NCBI GenBank assembly: GCA_002709405.1
Contig: PAQV01000092.1
Coordinates: 1-64,000, forward strand
DNA from: Paracoccaceae bacterium
Lineage (GTDB): Bacteria > Pseudomonadota > Alphaproteobacteria > Rhodobacterales > Rhodobacteraceae
Direction: 5' to 3'
Length of the DNA stretch: 64,000 nt
Both the position numbers and the translations under genes were made by a program. The notes below the pieces were generated by a model. The model made no database searches. It was not told where the DNA came from and worked only from the letters and a program-made list of their open reading frames with translations. Each line of letters begins with the position of its first letter. Positions within the stretch are counted from its first letter, which is position 1. Of this stretch, positions 45,112-54,433 are shown in pieces.

Positions 45112-46593
45112 TTACGGGTTCACCGCGTGGTACATCACGTGGAAAATGTAGTTCTGCTCGACCGTGCCGTCGAACAGGTGCGACCAGGGGCCCTTGGCGT
45201 AGACGGCGACGTCTTCGCCCGAGTGGGTTTCCGACGACATCGGGATCAGCGCCTGCTGGACATAATCCAGGTCGATGGCCTCGTCCTGCGTCACGTCCGG
45301 GCGGGTGCCGGAGAAGGTGCCGTCCGCCTGTTCGACCAGAACCGCGCCCGACCCGTTCAGATAGCCCATCACGGTGTAAGGCTTGCCATCGGCGGCGGTG
45401 TTCGGCTCGCCGTTGTTTTCGATGCCGGTCTTCGACACGCCCATGCACAGGCCCAGGATGTTCGAGCCACGGCCGCAATAGCCGTTGAACGCGACGGCAT
45501 GTTCGTGGTCGGCAGTGACGATGATCAGGGTGTCCTCGTCATCGGTCAACTCGTCGGCCATGGCCACGGCCTCGGCGAAGGCCACGCCGTCGGTCACGGT
45601 GCGGGCCGCGTTGCCGGCATGGTTGGCATGGTCGACACGGCCGGCTTCGATTTCCAGGAAATAACCGTTCTCGTTCTTCGACAGGTACTCGATGGCCGCC
45701 TTGGTCATCTCGGCCAGCGACGGTTCGTCGGTGCGGTCGGCCTCGTACATCATGTGGCTGTTTTCATAGAGCCCCAGGATCGGCGCGTCCGAGCCCAGGT
45801 CCAGCCCGTCAAAGCTGCCCTGGTTCGACGCGAACTGGGCGCCCATGCCGGTGGCCTTTTCGATCAGGTTCATGCCGTCGGCGCGGCGACCCTTCAGGCC
45901 TCCCATTTCGGTGCCGTCAGGCAGGAAGTACCGGCCGCCGCCGCCCATGGCGAAGTCGATCGTGCCCGCTTCCATGGCGTTGATCAGCTGCTGGGCGATG
46001 TCGACCTGGGCGGTGCAGCCCTCGGGGACCGAATCTTCCCAGTTCCGGTTGGCGGTCTTGGCGTAGACGGCCGCCGGGGTGGCATGGGTGATGCGCGCGG
46101 TCGACACGATGCCCACCGACTTTTCCATGCCCGTCACGATTTCCGAGAACACCGTCAGCTCGTTGCCGGCCACGGTCGAACAATCGTCGTGGATGCCGCC
46201 GTCGCCCAGGTTGATCAGGTTGAACCGCTGCTTGACGCCCGAGTTCATCGCACCCGCGGTCGGAGCGGAATCCGGGGTCTGGGCGTTGATGTTATAGGTC
46301 TTCACCAGGGCGCTGGAATAGTCCGGCGTCTCATAGGGCATCACCCACTCTTCGCCCAGCGCGCCGTTCTGCTGGCCCATGTAGATGCGCGTGGCATAGT
46401 TGGTGCCCACGCCATTGCCGTCGGCGACCAGCAGGATCACGTTCTTGGCTGTGCCCGTGTTCGGGGTACGGGCGATCTGGGTGGCCAGAAGCGCCTGAGC
46501 GTCGGTGAACCAGGTGCTCGACTGCTGAGGCAGGTCCTGAGCGATGGCGGAGGTGCCGGCAAGCATGGCAACCAGCGACAGCGTCTTTTTCAT
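45112..46593 (-). CDS. alkaline phosphatase (PhoA family)
   Basis: A 493-residue periplasmic phosphomonoesterase. The start at 46593, with GGAG six bases upstream, gives a signal peptide MKKTLSLVAMLAGTSAIAQ. The first metal ligand is D58 in LLVADGNGVG. The phosphoryl-accepting serine is S109 in TPDSAPTAGAMNSG. Further zinc ligands are in EAGRVDHANHAG, TADHEHAVAF and SSETHSGEDV. Four cysteines could give two disulfides. It releases phosphate from organic phosphates. Regulation by PhoB would be expected, but no clear Pho box was found upstream. It is a single gene, divergent from the alpha/beta hydrolase gene. Confidence 0.94.
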   Translation of the reverse strand: MKKTLSLVAMLAGTSAIAQDLPQQSSTWFTDAQALLATQIARTPNTGTAKNVILLVADGNGVGTNYATRIYMGQQNGALGEEWVMPYETPDYSSALVKTYNINAQTPDSAPTAGAMNSGVKQRFNLINLGDGGIHDDCSTVAGNELTVFSEIVTGMEKSVGIVSTARITHATPAAVYAKTANRNWEDSVPEGCTAQVDIAQQLINAMEAGTIDFAMGGGGRYFLPDGTEMGGLKGRRADGMNLIEKATGMGAQFASNQGSFDGLDLGSDAPILGLYENSHMMYEADRTDEPSLAEMTKAAIEYLSKNENGYFLEIEAGRVDHANHAGNAARTVTDGVAFAEAVAMADELTDDEDTLIIVTADHEHAVAFNGYCGRGSNILGLCMGVSKTGIENNGEPNTAADGKPYTVMGYLNGSGAVLVEQADGTFSGTRPDVTQDEAIDLDYVQQALIPMSSETHSGEDVAVYAKGPWSHLFDGTVEQNYIFHVMYHAVNP

Positions 46594-46834
46594 GTCCGTC
46601 TCCATCGGATTGAGGATGGGCGGGGTTTAGGGCCGGCATGTAACAGAAAAACCAAACGCCCGAACTTTTCCGTTAAGGAACAGATAGTTACGTTATAACA
46701 TATCACGCACAGGCGCGCCGTCGATAATGCTGCACTTGCAAAGCCCGATGCATCTGGCAGTCTCGCGGATGAACCGCCCGGCTTTGCCCCCATCGCCGAA
46801 GATACCTGGAACACGCCCGAACCGGAGCTCCGCC

Positions 46835-47791
46835 ATGCAGATCATCCTCCTGGTCCTCGTCCTTCTGATCCTGGCCGCCGGGGTTTTCCTGGCCATCGGG
46901 GCTCGCAAGACCCGGACCATGGCCGACGAGGCCCGGGCAACGGTGCCCCAGGCCGGCCAGATCATCGAGGTGCCGGGCGGCGCGGTGCATCTTCTTGATA
47001 TGGGGCCGCGAGACGCGCCGGCGGTGGTGATGATCCACGGGCTGGGCGGCCAGATGCACCATTTCACCTATGCCATGACCGACTTGCTGAAGGACGATTT
47101 CCGCCTGATCGTGCTGGACAGGCCCGGTTGCGGCTATTCCCGCCGCGACACCGAGGCCCAGGCCGAACTGACCGCCCAGGGCCGGATGATCTGGGCCGCG
47201 CTGGAACATCTCGACGTGCGCGATCCGGTCCTCGTGGGTCATTCCCTTGGCGGGGCGGTGGCCCTCGGGATGGCCGTCGACCGGCCCGACCAGGCCAAAG
47301 CGCTGGCCCTGATCGCGCCGCTGACCCGGCCCGATGTCAGCCCGTCAGACGCCTTTGCCGGGCTGAACGTGCCCAACCGGACCGCGCGGCGGCTGCTGGC
47401 CCACACATGGGCCGTGCCCATGGCCCGGGCGGGCGCTCTCAATACGCTGAACATGGTGTTTGCGCCCGAACCCTGGCCCGCCGATTTCCTCGAACGCGGC
47501 GGAGGCGCCCTGGGCCTGAGACCCGAATCCTTCCTCGCGTCGGTCGAAGATTACATGGCATCCGATGGAATTGGCGCCATCAGCCAGGATTATGGCGCAC
47601 GCCTGAAAACCCCCGGTGGCATTTTGTACGGCGCAGATGACGCCCTTCTGGACCCGGTGGCCCAGGGCCAGTCCATGGAGGAATTCGGATTGGAATACAA
47701 AGCCTTGCCAGGTCGTGGCCATATGTTGCCGATCACCGCACCCGCCGAATGCGCGACATTTGTCCGGAAAATGGCGGCCCGACAGGCGTAA
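46835..47791 (+). CDS. alpha/beta hydrolase, membrane-anchored
   Basis: A 318-residue hydrolase with one N-terminal membrane helix (residues 2-22) that would anchor it in the inner membrane. The fold is clear from VVMIHGLGGQMHHF (oxyanion region), LDRPGCGYS, the nucleophile elbow VGHSLGGAVAL, an acid in ILYGADDALLDP and the histidine in LPGRGHMLPI. It looks most like esterases and peptidases of the alpha/beta-fold family 6 type; the substrate is unknown. GGAG seven bases upstream supports the start at 46835, and the open frame to 46727 is not needed. It stands alone. Confidence 0.9.
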   Translation: MQIILLVLVLLILAAGVFLAIGARKTRTMADEARATVPQAGQIIEVPGGAVHLLDMGPRDAPAVVMIHGLGGQMHHFTYAMTDLLKDDFRLIVLDRPGCGYSRRDTEAQAELTAQGRMIWAALEHLDVRDPVLVGHSLGGAVALGMAVDRPDQAKALALIAPLTRPDVSPSDAFAGLNVPNRTARRLLAHTWAVPMARAGALNTLNMVFAPEPWPADFLERGGGALGLRPESFLASVEDYMASDGIGAISQDYGARLKTPGGILYGADDALLDPVAQGQSMEEFGLEYKALPGRGHMLPITAPAECATFVRKMAARQA

Positions 47792-47899
47792 TACGCGCGC
47801 GTCCTCGGACGGGATGTCTAAAATTTGGCCATTAAGATCAACTCAGGAATTCCGGGCTAAGCCTCAGTCGCTGTTTCACGCGACGGAGGTGTCCAAGAC

Positions 47900-48469
47900 A
47901 TGCGATTTGTATCCATCGCGGCCATTGTGGCTGCGCTTGCCGGACCGGTAGCGGCCGATGATTTTGCACCAGTTCTTTCCGAATATCTTGAAACCGAAAT
48001 CAGGGGCTGGGCCAACGACCCCATTCTGATCGCCGCGATCCGGGCCCAGAATGCCCGACATACCGGGATCAGCGCCGCTGAAATCGACGATCTGGACCGC
48101 GCCTGGCGGGCCGAAGTCGGACAGGCCGATACTCCGACGATCACGCCGGTCATCAACAATAGCGCCGCCGATTTCCTGCGGGCCCAGGTCGAAGCCGCCG
48201 GCGGAACGATCAGCGAAGTCTTCGTGATGGATGAACACGGCCTGAACGTCGCGGCCTCCGCGCCAACCTCCGACATGTGGCAGGGGGACGAGGCCAAGTT
48301 CACCGAAACCTTCCCCAAGGGCCCGAACGCCACCCACTTCGGGGATGTCGAATTTGACGAGTCGTCTCAGACCTTCCAGGGGCAGATCTCGATCCCGATC
48401 GTCGACAGCGCAACCGGTGAGGTCGTCGGCGCCATGACAATCGGCGTCAATGCCGAAGCGCTGATGTAA
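47900..48469 (+). CDS. secreted PDC/Cache sensor-domain protein
   Basis: A 189-residue periplasmic protein: signal peptide MRFVSIAAIVAALAGPVAA, then one PDC-like domain. Family-type segments are an N-terminal helix with PVLSEYLETEIRGWANDPIL, a WRAEVGQ turn, NNSAADFLRAQVEAAGGTISEVFVMDEHGLNVAAS and a late ISIPIVDSATGEVVGAMTIGV. It has no membrane anchor or output domain. The next gene, 18 bp on, is a chemoreceptor, so it may bind a ligand and present it to the receptor, as periplasmic binding proteins do. This arrangement is less usual than a Cache domain inside the receptor. Confidence 0.82.
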   Translation: MRFVSIAAIVAALAGPVAADDFAPVLSEYLETEIRGWANDPILIAAIRAQNARHTGISAAEIDDLDRAWRAEVGQADTPTITPVINNSAADFLRAQVEAAGGTISEVFVMDEHGLNVAASAPTSDMWQGDEAKFTETFPKGPNATHFGDVEFDESSQTFQGQISIPIVDSATGEVVGAMTIGVNAEALM

Positions 48470-48487
48470 TCGGTCTGAGGAGTGGAT

Positions 48488-50269
48488 ATGACCCAAGAAA
48501 CCAAGACGAAGGCCGGGTTGCCCGTCTTCATGAAGGCCCTGTTGCTGATCCTGGCCAGCACCGTCGCGGTGACAGTGATCATTTCCCTACAATCCTCCAA
48601 ACTCGTTCACCGGTTGACGATTGAACAGATGCTGGACCATTCGGAATTGACGTCCGCCGCGATCGCCGATGATGCCGCCGGCGCGTTGCGGTTCTCCAAG
48701 TATGAAAAAGTCGAGGCCGGCTTCGCCCACCAGCTCGAGAAGAACCCGGGCTCGCTTCTTGGCATGCAGGCGACCGACGCCAACGGGACGATTGTTGTCG
48801 AGGACGGCACCCTGCCCCCCGAGGCAGCGCAGGAACTGGCCAATCTGGTCGAATTGGTTCGCTCAACGGGAGAGATGCAGCGGGATGCCTCCGGCTTTCT
48901 GCTGGCAACCCCCGTGGTCATGGGCGCAGAAAGCACTTTGGTCGGTGTCATCACCAGCGCGTGGAGCGTCGAAAACCAGATGGCCGAGATGCGCGCCCAC
49001 TCCCGCAAGGCCTGGGTGACCTCCCTTCTCATCATGGCGGTCTCCCTGGCCATTTCGGCCTTCATGATGCGTCACTGGGTATCCCGCCCTCTTGGAGACG
49101 TCGCAAAATCCATGGCCCAGGTGTCGGACGGTGACCTCGATGTCGTCGTGCCCCACACCAACAAGGGCGACGAAGTGGGTACGATCGCCCGCGCCCTCGA
49201 AGACCAGCGCCAGAAATTGCTCTTGGCCCAGGAAGCAGATGCAGTCGCGCGGGAAGCCGCCGCAAAGGCCGAAGCCGCGAACGATCAGATCATTCGTGCG
49301 CAAGAGGCCCAGCAAGCAGCCGTCGAAGCGATCAGCCGCGGGCTTCGCGACCTAGCCGAAGGCGACCTGACCTGCATGATCTCGGACCCGTTCGGCGAAG
49401 AATACGAGATGCTGCGCAACCACTTCAACCAGACCCTGCAGGGCCTGCAGAAAGCGATGACCACCGTCCGCGACAACGCCCAAAGCATTCGGCACGGTGC
49501 CGAGGACATCAGCCGTGCTTCGGACGACCTGTCACGTCGGACCGAAGCCCAGGCTGCCACCCTGGAGGAAGCCGTTGCAGCGCTTGACGAATTGACCACG
49601 AGCATCAAGGCTGCGGCCGAGGGCGCGCGGGATGTCGAAAGCATCGTACTTGAAGCCCGCTCCAACGCCGACCGCTCCGGTGAGGTCGTCCGAAGCGCCG
49701 TCGATGCAATGACGGCCATAGAAACGAGTTCGAACCAGATTCAGCAGATTATCGCAGTGATCGACGACATCTCGTTCCAGACGAACCTGCTGGCCCTCAA
49801 CGCCGGCGTCGAAGCGGCCAGGGCCGGAGAGGCGGGCAAGGGGTTTGCGGTGGTCGCGACCGAAGTCCGCGCCTTGGCACAGCGGTCGTCCGAAGCAGCT
49901 CTGGAAATCAAATCGCTGATTGGCGGAGCCTCCGAACACGTCGAGCGCGGCGTGTCCCTCGTCGGGAAAACGGGTGAAGCGCTGACGTCGATCGTCGAAC
50001 AAGTGAATGACATCTCGCAGCATGTCTCTAACATCGCGTCCAGCGCCCGCGAACAGTCGGAAGGCCTGACTGAGATCACCGCAGGTATGAACCAACTCGA
50101 CAGCGCGACCCAACAAAACGCCGCAATGGTCGAGGAAGCCACCGCCGCAACTCATACACTTAAGACCGAGGCCCACGAACTGAGCGACCTCGTCTCCCGT
50201 TTCAAAACCGGCGATCGCACCACGAGCCATGCCGATTACGAAACCGCCAGTTTTGCCTCCGGAACATGA
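48488..50269 (+). CDS. methyl-accepting chemotaxis protein
   Basis: A 593-residue chemoreceptor. Two membrane helices (about 14-36 and 174-194) flank a short periplasmic domain (about 37-173). A HAMP domain follows (about 196-248) and, after a helical region with a second HAMP-like stretch (about 275-330), the signalling domain. The hairpin tip is [33 protein letters not shown], of which [20 protein letters not shown] is the classic core. It ends without a CheR/CheB pentapeptide. It would act through CheW/CheA encoded elsewhere. The upstream secreted PDC protein, 18 bp away, is a likely partner. GC content falls visibly from here to about 52.6 kb relative to neighbours. Confidence 0.93.
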   Translation: MTQETKTKAGLPVFMKALLLILASTVAVTVIISLQSSKLVHRLTIEQMLDHSELTSAAIADDAAGALRFSKYEKVEAGFAHQLEKNPGSLLGMQATDANGTIVVEDGTLPPEAAQELANLVELVRSTGEMQRDASGFLLATPVVMGAESTLVGVITSAWSVENQMAEMRAHSRKAWVTSLLIMAVSLAISAFMMRHWVSRPLGDVAKSMAQVSDGDLDVVVPHTNKGDEVGTIARALEDQRQKLLLAQEADAVAREAAAKAEAANDQIIRAQEAQQAAVEAISRGLRDLAEGDLTCMISDPFGEEYEMLRNHFNQTLQGLQKAMTTVRDNAQSIRHGAEDISRASDDLSRRTEAQAATLEEAVAALDELTTSIKAAAEGARDVESIVLEARSNADRSGEVVRSAVDAMTAIETSSNQIQQIIAVIDDISFQTNLLALNAGVEAARAGEAGKGFAVVATEVRALAQRSSEAALEIKSLIGGASEHVERGVSLVGKTGEALTSIVEQVNDISQHVSNIASSAREQSEGLTEITAGMNQLDSATQQNAAMVEEATAATHTLKTEAHELSDLVSRFKTGDRTTSHADYETASFASGT

Positions 50270-50574
50270 CTCGAATTGCCCAGAAATGTCCCCCGCGTGC
50301 GTCTTCACACTGTCGGCCCGGTTCATATACCCATCGGGCTTCTACTGCCCCTCTGAAACTTACATGTCCGAAGCCGATGACAAGGCCGTCCGAGAGCGGA
50401 ACACTGTGCAACGAGCCGTTCTGACGCTGGGTTCACATGGCGATTTCTCTTAACGGGCGACCAACACCTGGCTGGTACATTCAACCGAGCCTCTGAAGTT
50501 TCGGCGGAACCGCGGCCAGGGGCTTCGAAACCCTGGACAACCTGGCAAAGCACGCTCGTTCATAACGCGACCCC
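50270..50574. other. intergenic, no feature recognised
   Basis: About 305 bp after the chemoreceptor gene. Short open frames on both strands have no coding character. No clear promoter or repeat was seen. Confidence 0.4.
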
Positions 50575-50601
50575 ATCAGCCGGCGCATTGCACCGGCTGA
50601 T
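50575..50601. terminator. hairpin between convergent chemoreceptor and halogenase genes
   Basis: ATCAGCCGG (50575-50583) and CCGGCTGAT (50593-50601) form a perfect 9 bp stem with a nine-base loop and a TTT directly after it on the plus strand. It lies 10 bp past the halogenase stop on the other strand, so it can serve as a bidirectional terminator. Confidence 0.65.
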
Positions 50602-50611
50602 TTTACGAGCG

Positions 50612-52297
50612 CTAGAACAGTTGCAGATCCTTTTTCCCACTTTCGATCTCTGCAAAGTTGGGCATGCTTTGGGCAGGCCCAGCCATAGGTGCCATGCCCG
50701 GCTGCGTAGCCGGCGGCTTCTTCCCGGCGGTCAAGGCAAACGCGTTAGGCTGCAACTCGCCCCGGATATCACGCAATAGGGTCTTGTGATCGGGCATCGT
50801 CTTGAGCACCTGGGCAAGGTCTGACTTGGCACCCTTCCAGTATTGGAACCAAATCGGCTTTTTCAACGGCCGTAGGCGGTCACGGATCCCGGGACCATAA
50901 CCGGTGTCATAGACTTGCTTACCCAAGAGCACGGTCTGGTACACACGGAAGTCGAACAGAGTGGCAAACTCTATATCGTGTTCCATCGGCAAGCGGTGCT
51001 GCCACAATTCCAGGTTCTCGGCCAGCCGATCCGGAATCTTCATCTGGGTTCGCGCGTCAATCCAATAAGGATCATCGGTGCGGTTGCCCAACCGGTAATG
51101 CAAACAGATGAAATCCAGCACCTCGTCATACAATTTGTTCATCTGACGATTGTAGCGGTTGCGCAACGAAGGCTCTATGTCGCGCGTGGGCAGATGCTCC
51201 GCAAACCAGCGCACCGCGTGATCGACCATGTGGATCGCGGTGCTTTCCAACGGCTCTATGAACCCGCCGGCCAAACCGATCGCCAGGCAATTCTTGACCC
51301 AGGCGTTGCGCACGCGGCCGATGCGCATCGGAATGACACGCGGCGTCGCCCCTTTGCCCGCGTCGCCCAACCATTCAAGATATTCGTCCGCCGCCTGATC
51401 ATCCGTGCGATGCGCCGATGAAAACACGTACCCGGTGCCCACCCTGTCGAAAAGCGGCACCCTCCATGTCCAGCCAGCCCCCAAGGCTGTCGACCGCGTC
51501 AGGCTTTCGATCTTCTCCGGATCAGTATGTTTGACCTGCAATGCCAGCGCGCGATTATTGGGCAGGTAATCGGAGTAATCCATGAAAGGTTCACCCAGGG
51601 TCTGATTTATGATCAACCCTCGAAACCCGGTGCAATCCACAACCATCTCGATGTCGTGACGGCCATTCCGTTCCAGCATCAAGTGGCTGACATTGCCGCT
51701 TTCGTCCAATTCGACCGATTGCACTTCGTCCTGAATATGGGTCACGCCGCGCTTGGTGCAGACCTTGGTCAGCATGCCCGCGAATTTCACCGCATCCAGG
51801 TGGTAGGCATAGCCGAAACGTTGCTCGAATTCCGGTTGGCCCAGCAGCCGGGCACCCTTGCACAGGCGTCCCAGGTCGTCGTGCGGAGCGACGCTTTGCG
51901 TAAAATCCCTCTCACCGTTGCCAAAACGCAAGAAATACTCTGCCGCCTCAAGACCTTCCAGCATCTGGCCATGAGCAAACGGGTTCACGTAATCGATCCG
52001 ATTGCCTTTGGCGTCCGTGTTCCAATTGCAGAATTTCACGCCCAGTTTGAACGAGGCATTGGTTTCACGGAAGAATTCACGTTCCGAGATACCGGCCTGG
52101 CGCAGCGTCACCGGCATACGCGGGACCGTTGCCTCGCCCACGCCCACGGTCCCGATATTGGGGCTTTCGATCAGGCAGATGCTCGGACGGTCCTTGGGCC
52201 CGGACGTCCGGGACAGCACCATTTCAAGGATCAGCGCCGTCATCCACCCCGCTGTGCCGCCGCCCACAATGGTGATCTTGCGCAAACGATTGTTCAT
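50612..52297 (-). CDS. flavin-dependent tryptophan halogenase-like protein
   Basis: A 561-residue flavoprotein of the tryptophan halogenase family. The FAD motif is ITIVGGGTAGWMTAL (residues 9-22), followed by the GVGEATVPRM loop (52-61). Lysines K84 and K88 in NASFKLGVKFCNW match the catalytic-lysine region. The family motif W-x-W-x-(I/V)-P is W276-T-W278-R-V-P281. The VVDCTGFRG and GGFIEPLESTAIHM motifs are also present. It should install Cl or Br on an indole, using FADH2 from a separate reductase that is not nearby. The C-terminus ends in an unusual Pro/Met-rich tail of about 35 residues. GGGGGAG upstream sets the start. GC content is lower than in surrounding genes, which suggests acquisition. 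Confidence 0.9.
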   Translation of the reverse strand: MNNRLRKITIVGGGTAGWMTALILEMVLSRTSGPKDRPSICLIESPNIGTVGVGEATVPRMPVTLRQAGISEREFFRETNASFKLGVKFCNWNTDAKGNRIDYVNPFAHGQMLEGLEAAEYFLRFGNGERDFTQSVAPHDDLGRLCKGARLLGQPEFEQRFGYAYHLDAVKFAGMLTKVCTKRGVTHIQDEVQSVELDESGNVSHLMLERNGRHDIEMVVDCTGFRGLIINQTLGEPFMDYSDYLPNNRALALQVKHTDPEKIESLTRSTALGAGWTWRVPLFDRVGTGYVFSSAHRTDDQAADEYLEWLGDAGKGATPRVIPMRIGRVRNAWVKNCLAIGLAGGFIEPLESTAIHMVDHAVRWFAEHLPTRDIEPSLRNRYNRQMNKLYDEVLDFICLHYRLGNRTDDPYWIDARTQMKIPDRLAENLELWQHRLPMEHDIEFATLFDFRVYQTVLLGKQVYDTGYGPGIRDRLRPLKKPIWFQYWKGAKSDLAQVLKTMPDHKTLLRDIRGELQPNAFALTAGKKPPATQPGMAPMAGPAQSMPNFAEIESGKKDLQLF

Positions 52298-52723
52298 GTG
52301 GTTTTGCTCCCCCGGCCGTATTGGACGTTTTTTATTACATTCTTCCATATCTTTGGACGACCTTAGGCTGTGGACCGAAGGCCCGTCAAAGCCCGATACG
52401 GGTGCTTGCCGCCACATCATTGGCCAAGAGGAAGATCTAGGCGCATCCGTTTTTGCAGGCGCGAGAGGTTCCCGCAGGCATTCCAAGACATGACGGCACG
52501 CAGAGTGCCCGCCCAACGGCCGCTCGGAACGGCGCGTTCCCGCAATGACAGAGTGGCTTTGGGACGCAAGGGACACGCGAGGTCGGACCAGATCACGTGC
52601 GTCCCCGCCCGATGAAGCAAGATCGTGGGGACCCGCAGAACACATTGGCTGGATGTCGACCTCGGGACCAAGTCACTGACATGAAAGCCAGATACGCTTG
52701 CTATCCTGCGAAGGTCTCAGTGG
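52298..52723. other. intergenic between halogenase and tRNA-Arg, mostly featureless
   Basis: About 425 bp. An AT-rich stretch at 52321-52355 is a plausible promoter region for the leftward halogenase gene, but no hexamer pair is convincing. No integrase remnant or att-like repeat of the tRNA was seen. Confidence 0.4.
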
Positions 52724-52797
52724 CGGTCCGAGGAGGATTCGAACCCCCGACCCCTTGATTCGTAGTCAAGTACTCTATCCAGCTGAGCTATCGGACC
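52724..52797 (-). tRNA. tRNA-Arg (anticodon ACG)
   Basis: A 74-base tRNA on the minus strand. Acceptor GGTCCGA pairs perfectly with TCGGACC. The anticodon loop is CTACGAA between TTGA- and TCAA-type stem ends, giving ACG (read as ICG after deamination), the main CGN decoder. The T-loop is TTCGAAT. CCA is not encoded. Confidence 0.95.
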
Positions 52798-53011
52798 ACT
52801 GAGGCCTGCGATGTATCCGGCAGGGACGGGGTTTGCAAGGCCATTATGACAAAAAAGTCCGCCTTGCCGCTGGGTCACCCAAAAGGGCACGTCAGAGCCC
52901 GGGATTGGTAGGGCGCAGGCACCGTTGATCCATGATGCGCCCGGGCGTTCAGCCTGTCTTGCGTTGCGAAATGCCAGCAATCGTGCCCTGCACCCCGGCG
53001 ATAAAACGTGT

Positions 53012-54415
53012 TCAGCCGACCGCGGCCAGCTGCACCGTGCCATCGCCCTTGGGCAGGGTGATCCGGAACCGGGTGCCCTTGGGGCCGGTGTCAACCAGGG
53101 CAAGCGTTCCGCCATGACCGCGCACCAGCTCGGCGGCGATCGCCAGCCCAAGCCCCGACCCGCCCTTGCGCGCGCCTCCGGTGAAGGCGGTGAACAGGTT
53201 GTTGCGGGCTTTCGCGGGCAGGCCCGGACCCGTGTCAGAGATGTCGATGGTCCAGCATGTATCTGTTTCCGCACCGGAAATCGTGACACACCCCTCGCGC
53301 CGCGTGGCCTCGATGGCCTGGCGGGCATTGCGCACGAGGTTCAGCAGCACCCTGTACATCTGCTCGGGATCCGCGCGCAGAGACATCAGGCCCGGCACGT
53401 CGATGTCGAACCGGACCAACTCGGTGCCGGCGGCCAGGATTTCACCATCGACCACGTCGCCCACGATTTCGGCCAGAGGCGTGACCGTCAGGGTCGGGGC
53501 GGGTTCTTCGGCCCGGCCGAAGGCCAGCGTGCTTTCACACAAGGACACCGCCCGGGTGATCGAATTGACCAGTTTCGGAGCCATCCGGCGCACTAGCGGA
53601 TCCTCGGACGCCTCGATCCGATCGGTGAACAATTGCGCGCTGGTCAGGATGTTGCGCAGATCGTGGCTGACCTTGGCGACCGCGCCGCCCAGCTGGGCCA
53701 GCCGCTCCTTCTGGCGCAGGGCCTGGGTCAATTCGGTCTGCATCTTGCGCAAGGCTTCCTCGGCCTCGCGCAGTTCCCGCACGCCGGCGCGGGGCGTGAT
53801 GATGCCGCGCGCGTCTTCCGGCGCGGCGGCGTAGCGCTGCATGTACTCCACAACGCCCTCGATCGGGCGCACCAGCACCACCCGCACGGCCCCGAACAGC
53901 AGTAGAGCGGTGAAGGCCGAAATCACCGCCGACAGGATCAGGATGCGCAGGCCATAATCCAGCATCGACGCGCGCAGGGGCCCGGTTTCCATCGTGACTT
54001 CGATCAGCAGGCCAGCGTCTCGAACCGGCGCCCCGATCACGCGAATGACCTGGCTGCCGGGAGTGAACAGCCGCACCATCGCGTCGCGGATCAGGATGAC
54101 CGCACTTGTTTCACGCATGTCGTAAGTGTCGCTGATCGGTTCGGGAATAGGCGAGGACAACACCAGCTGCCGCATCTCGTCCCGGCGCAGGACGACGTTA
54201 TAAACCTCTGCGTTTTCAAGAAGTTCCCGTTCAAGCTCCGAGGACAGCATGTCGTCGGCCAGCAGCGCCAGAGAGGCGATCTGCGCCCGTTCCAGCCGGT
54301 CGGTCAGATAGTCCACACGATAGCGCGCGACGGAGGGCACGAAGATCAGGACTTCGGCCAGCATCACGAAAATCGTGGTCAGCGCAAGGAACCGTCCCGA
54401 CAGGGTGTTGAGCAT
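53012..54415 (-). CDS. sensor histidine kinase
   Basis: A 467-residue membrane kinase. Helices at about 9-29 and 156-182 flank a periplasmic sensor of about 125 residues; a HAMP-like segment and coiled coil lead to the H-box VSHDLRNILTSAQLF (phosphorylated H251). The catalytic domain has N-box LLNLVRNARQAIE, G1 ISDTGPGLP, and G2 GGSGLGLAIAAELVRGHGG. No response regulator gene is adjacent, so the partner is elsewhere. It is the last gene of a leftward operon with a TVP38 protein and a mercuric-reductase-like flavoprotein (18 bp gap), which suggests it senses an envelope or redox state linked to them. Confidence 0.92.
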   Translation of the reverse strand: MLNTLSGRFLALTTIFVMLAEVLIFVPSVARYRVDYLTDRLERAQIASLALLADDMLSSELERELLENAEVYNVVLRRDEMRQLVLSSPIPEPISDTYDMRETSAVILIRDAMVRLFTPGSQVIRVIGAPVRDAGLLIEVTMETGPLRASMLDYGLRILILSAVISAFTALLLFGAVRVVLVRPIEGVVEYMQRYAAAPEDARGIITPRAGVRELREAEEALRKMQTELTQALRQKERLAQLGGAVAKVSHDLRNILTSAQLFTDRIEASEDPLVRRMAPKLVNSITRAVSLCESTLAFGRAEEPAPTLTVTPLAEIVGDVVDGEILAAGTELVRFDIDVPGLMSLRADPEQMYRVLLNLVRNARQAIEATRREGCVTISGAETDTCWTIDISDTGPGLPAKARNNLFTAFTGGARKGGSGLGLAIAAELVRGHGGTLALVDTGPKGTRFRITLPKGDGTVQLAAVG

Positions 54416-54433
54416 TCTGTCCGTCCTGAAAGG

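Noticed and set aside
46594-46726. Pho box upstream of the alkaline phosphatase gene
   Set aside because: CTGTT-like pieces occur, but no pair of CTGTCAT-type repeats with the right spacing was found.
23619-52797. A 29 kb island bounded by the two tRNA-Arg genes
   Set aside because: The two tRNAs differ in their 3' halves, no integrase or direct att repeat was found, and most genes inside look native in composition.
52925-53596. Plus-strand frames over the histidine kinase gene
   Set aside because: Antisense shadows; the minus-strand kinase has all motifs.
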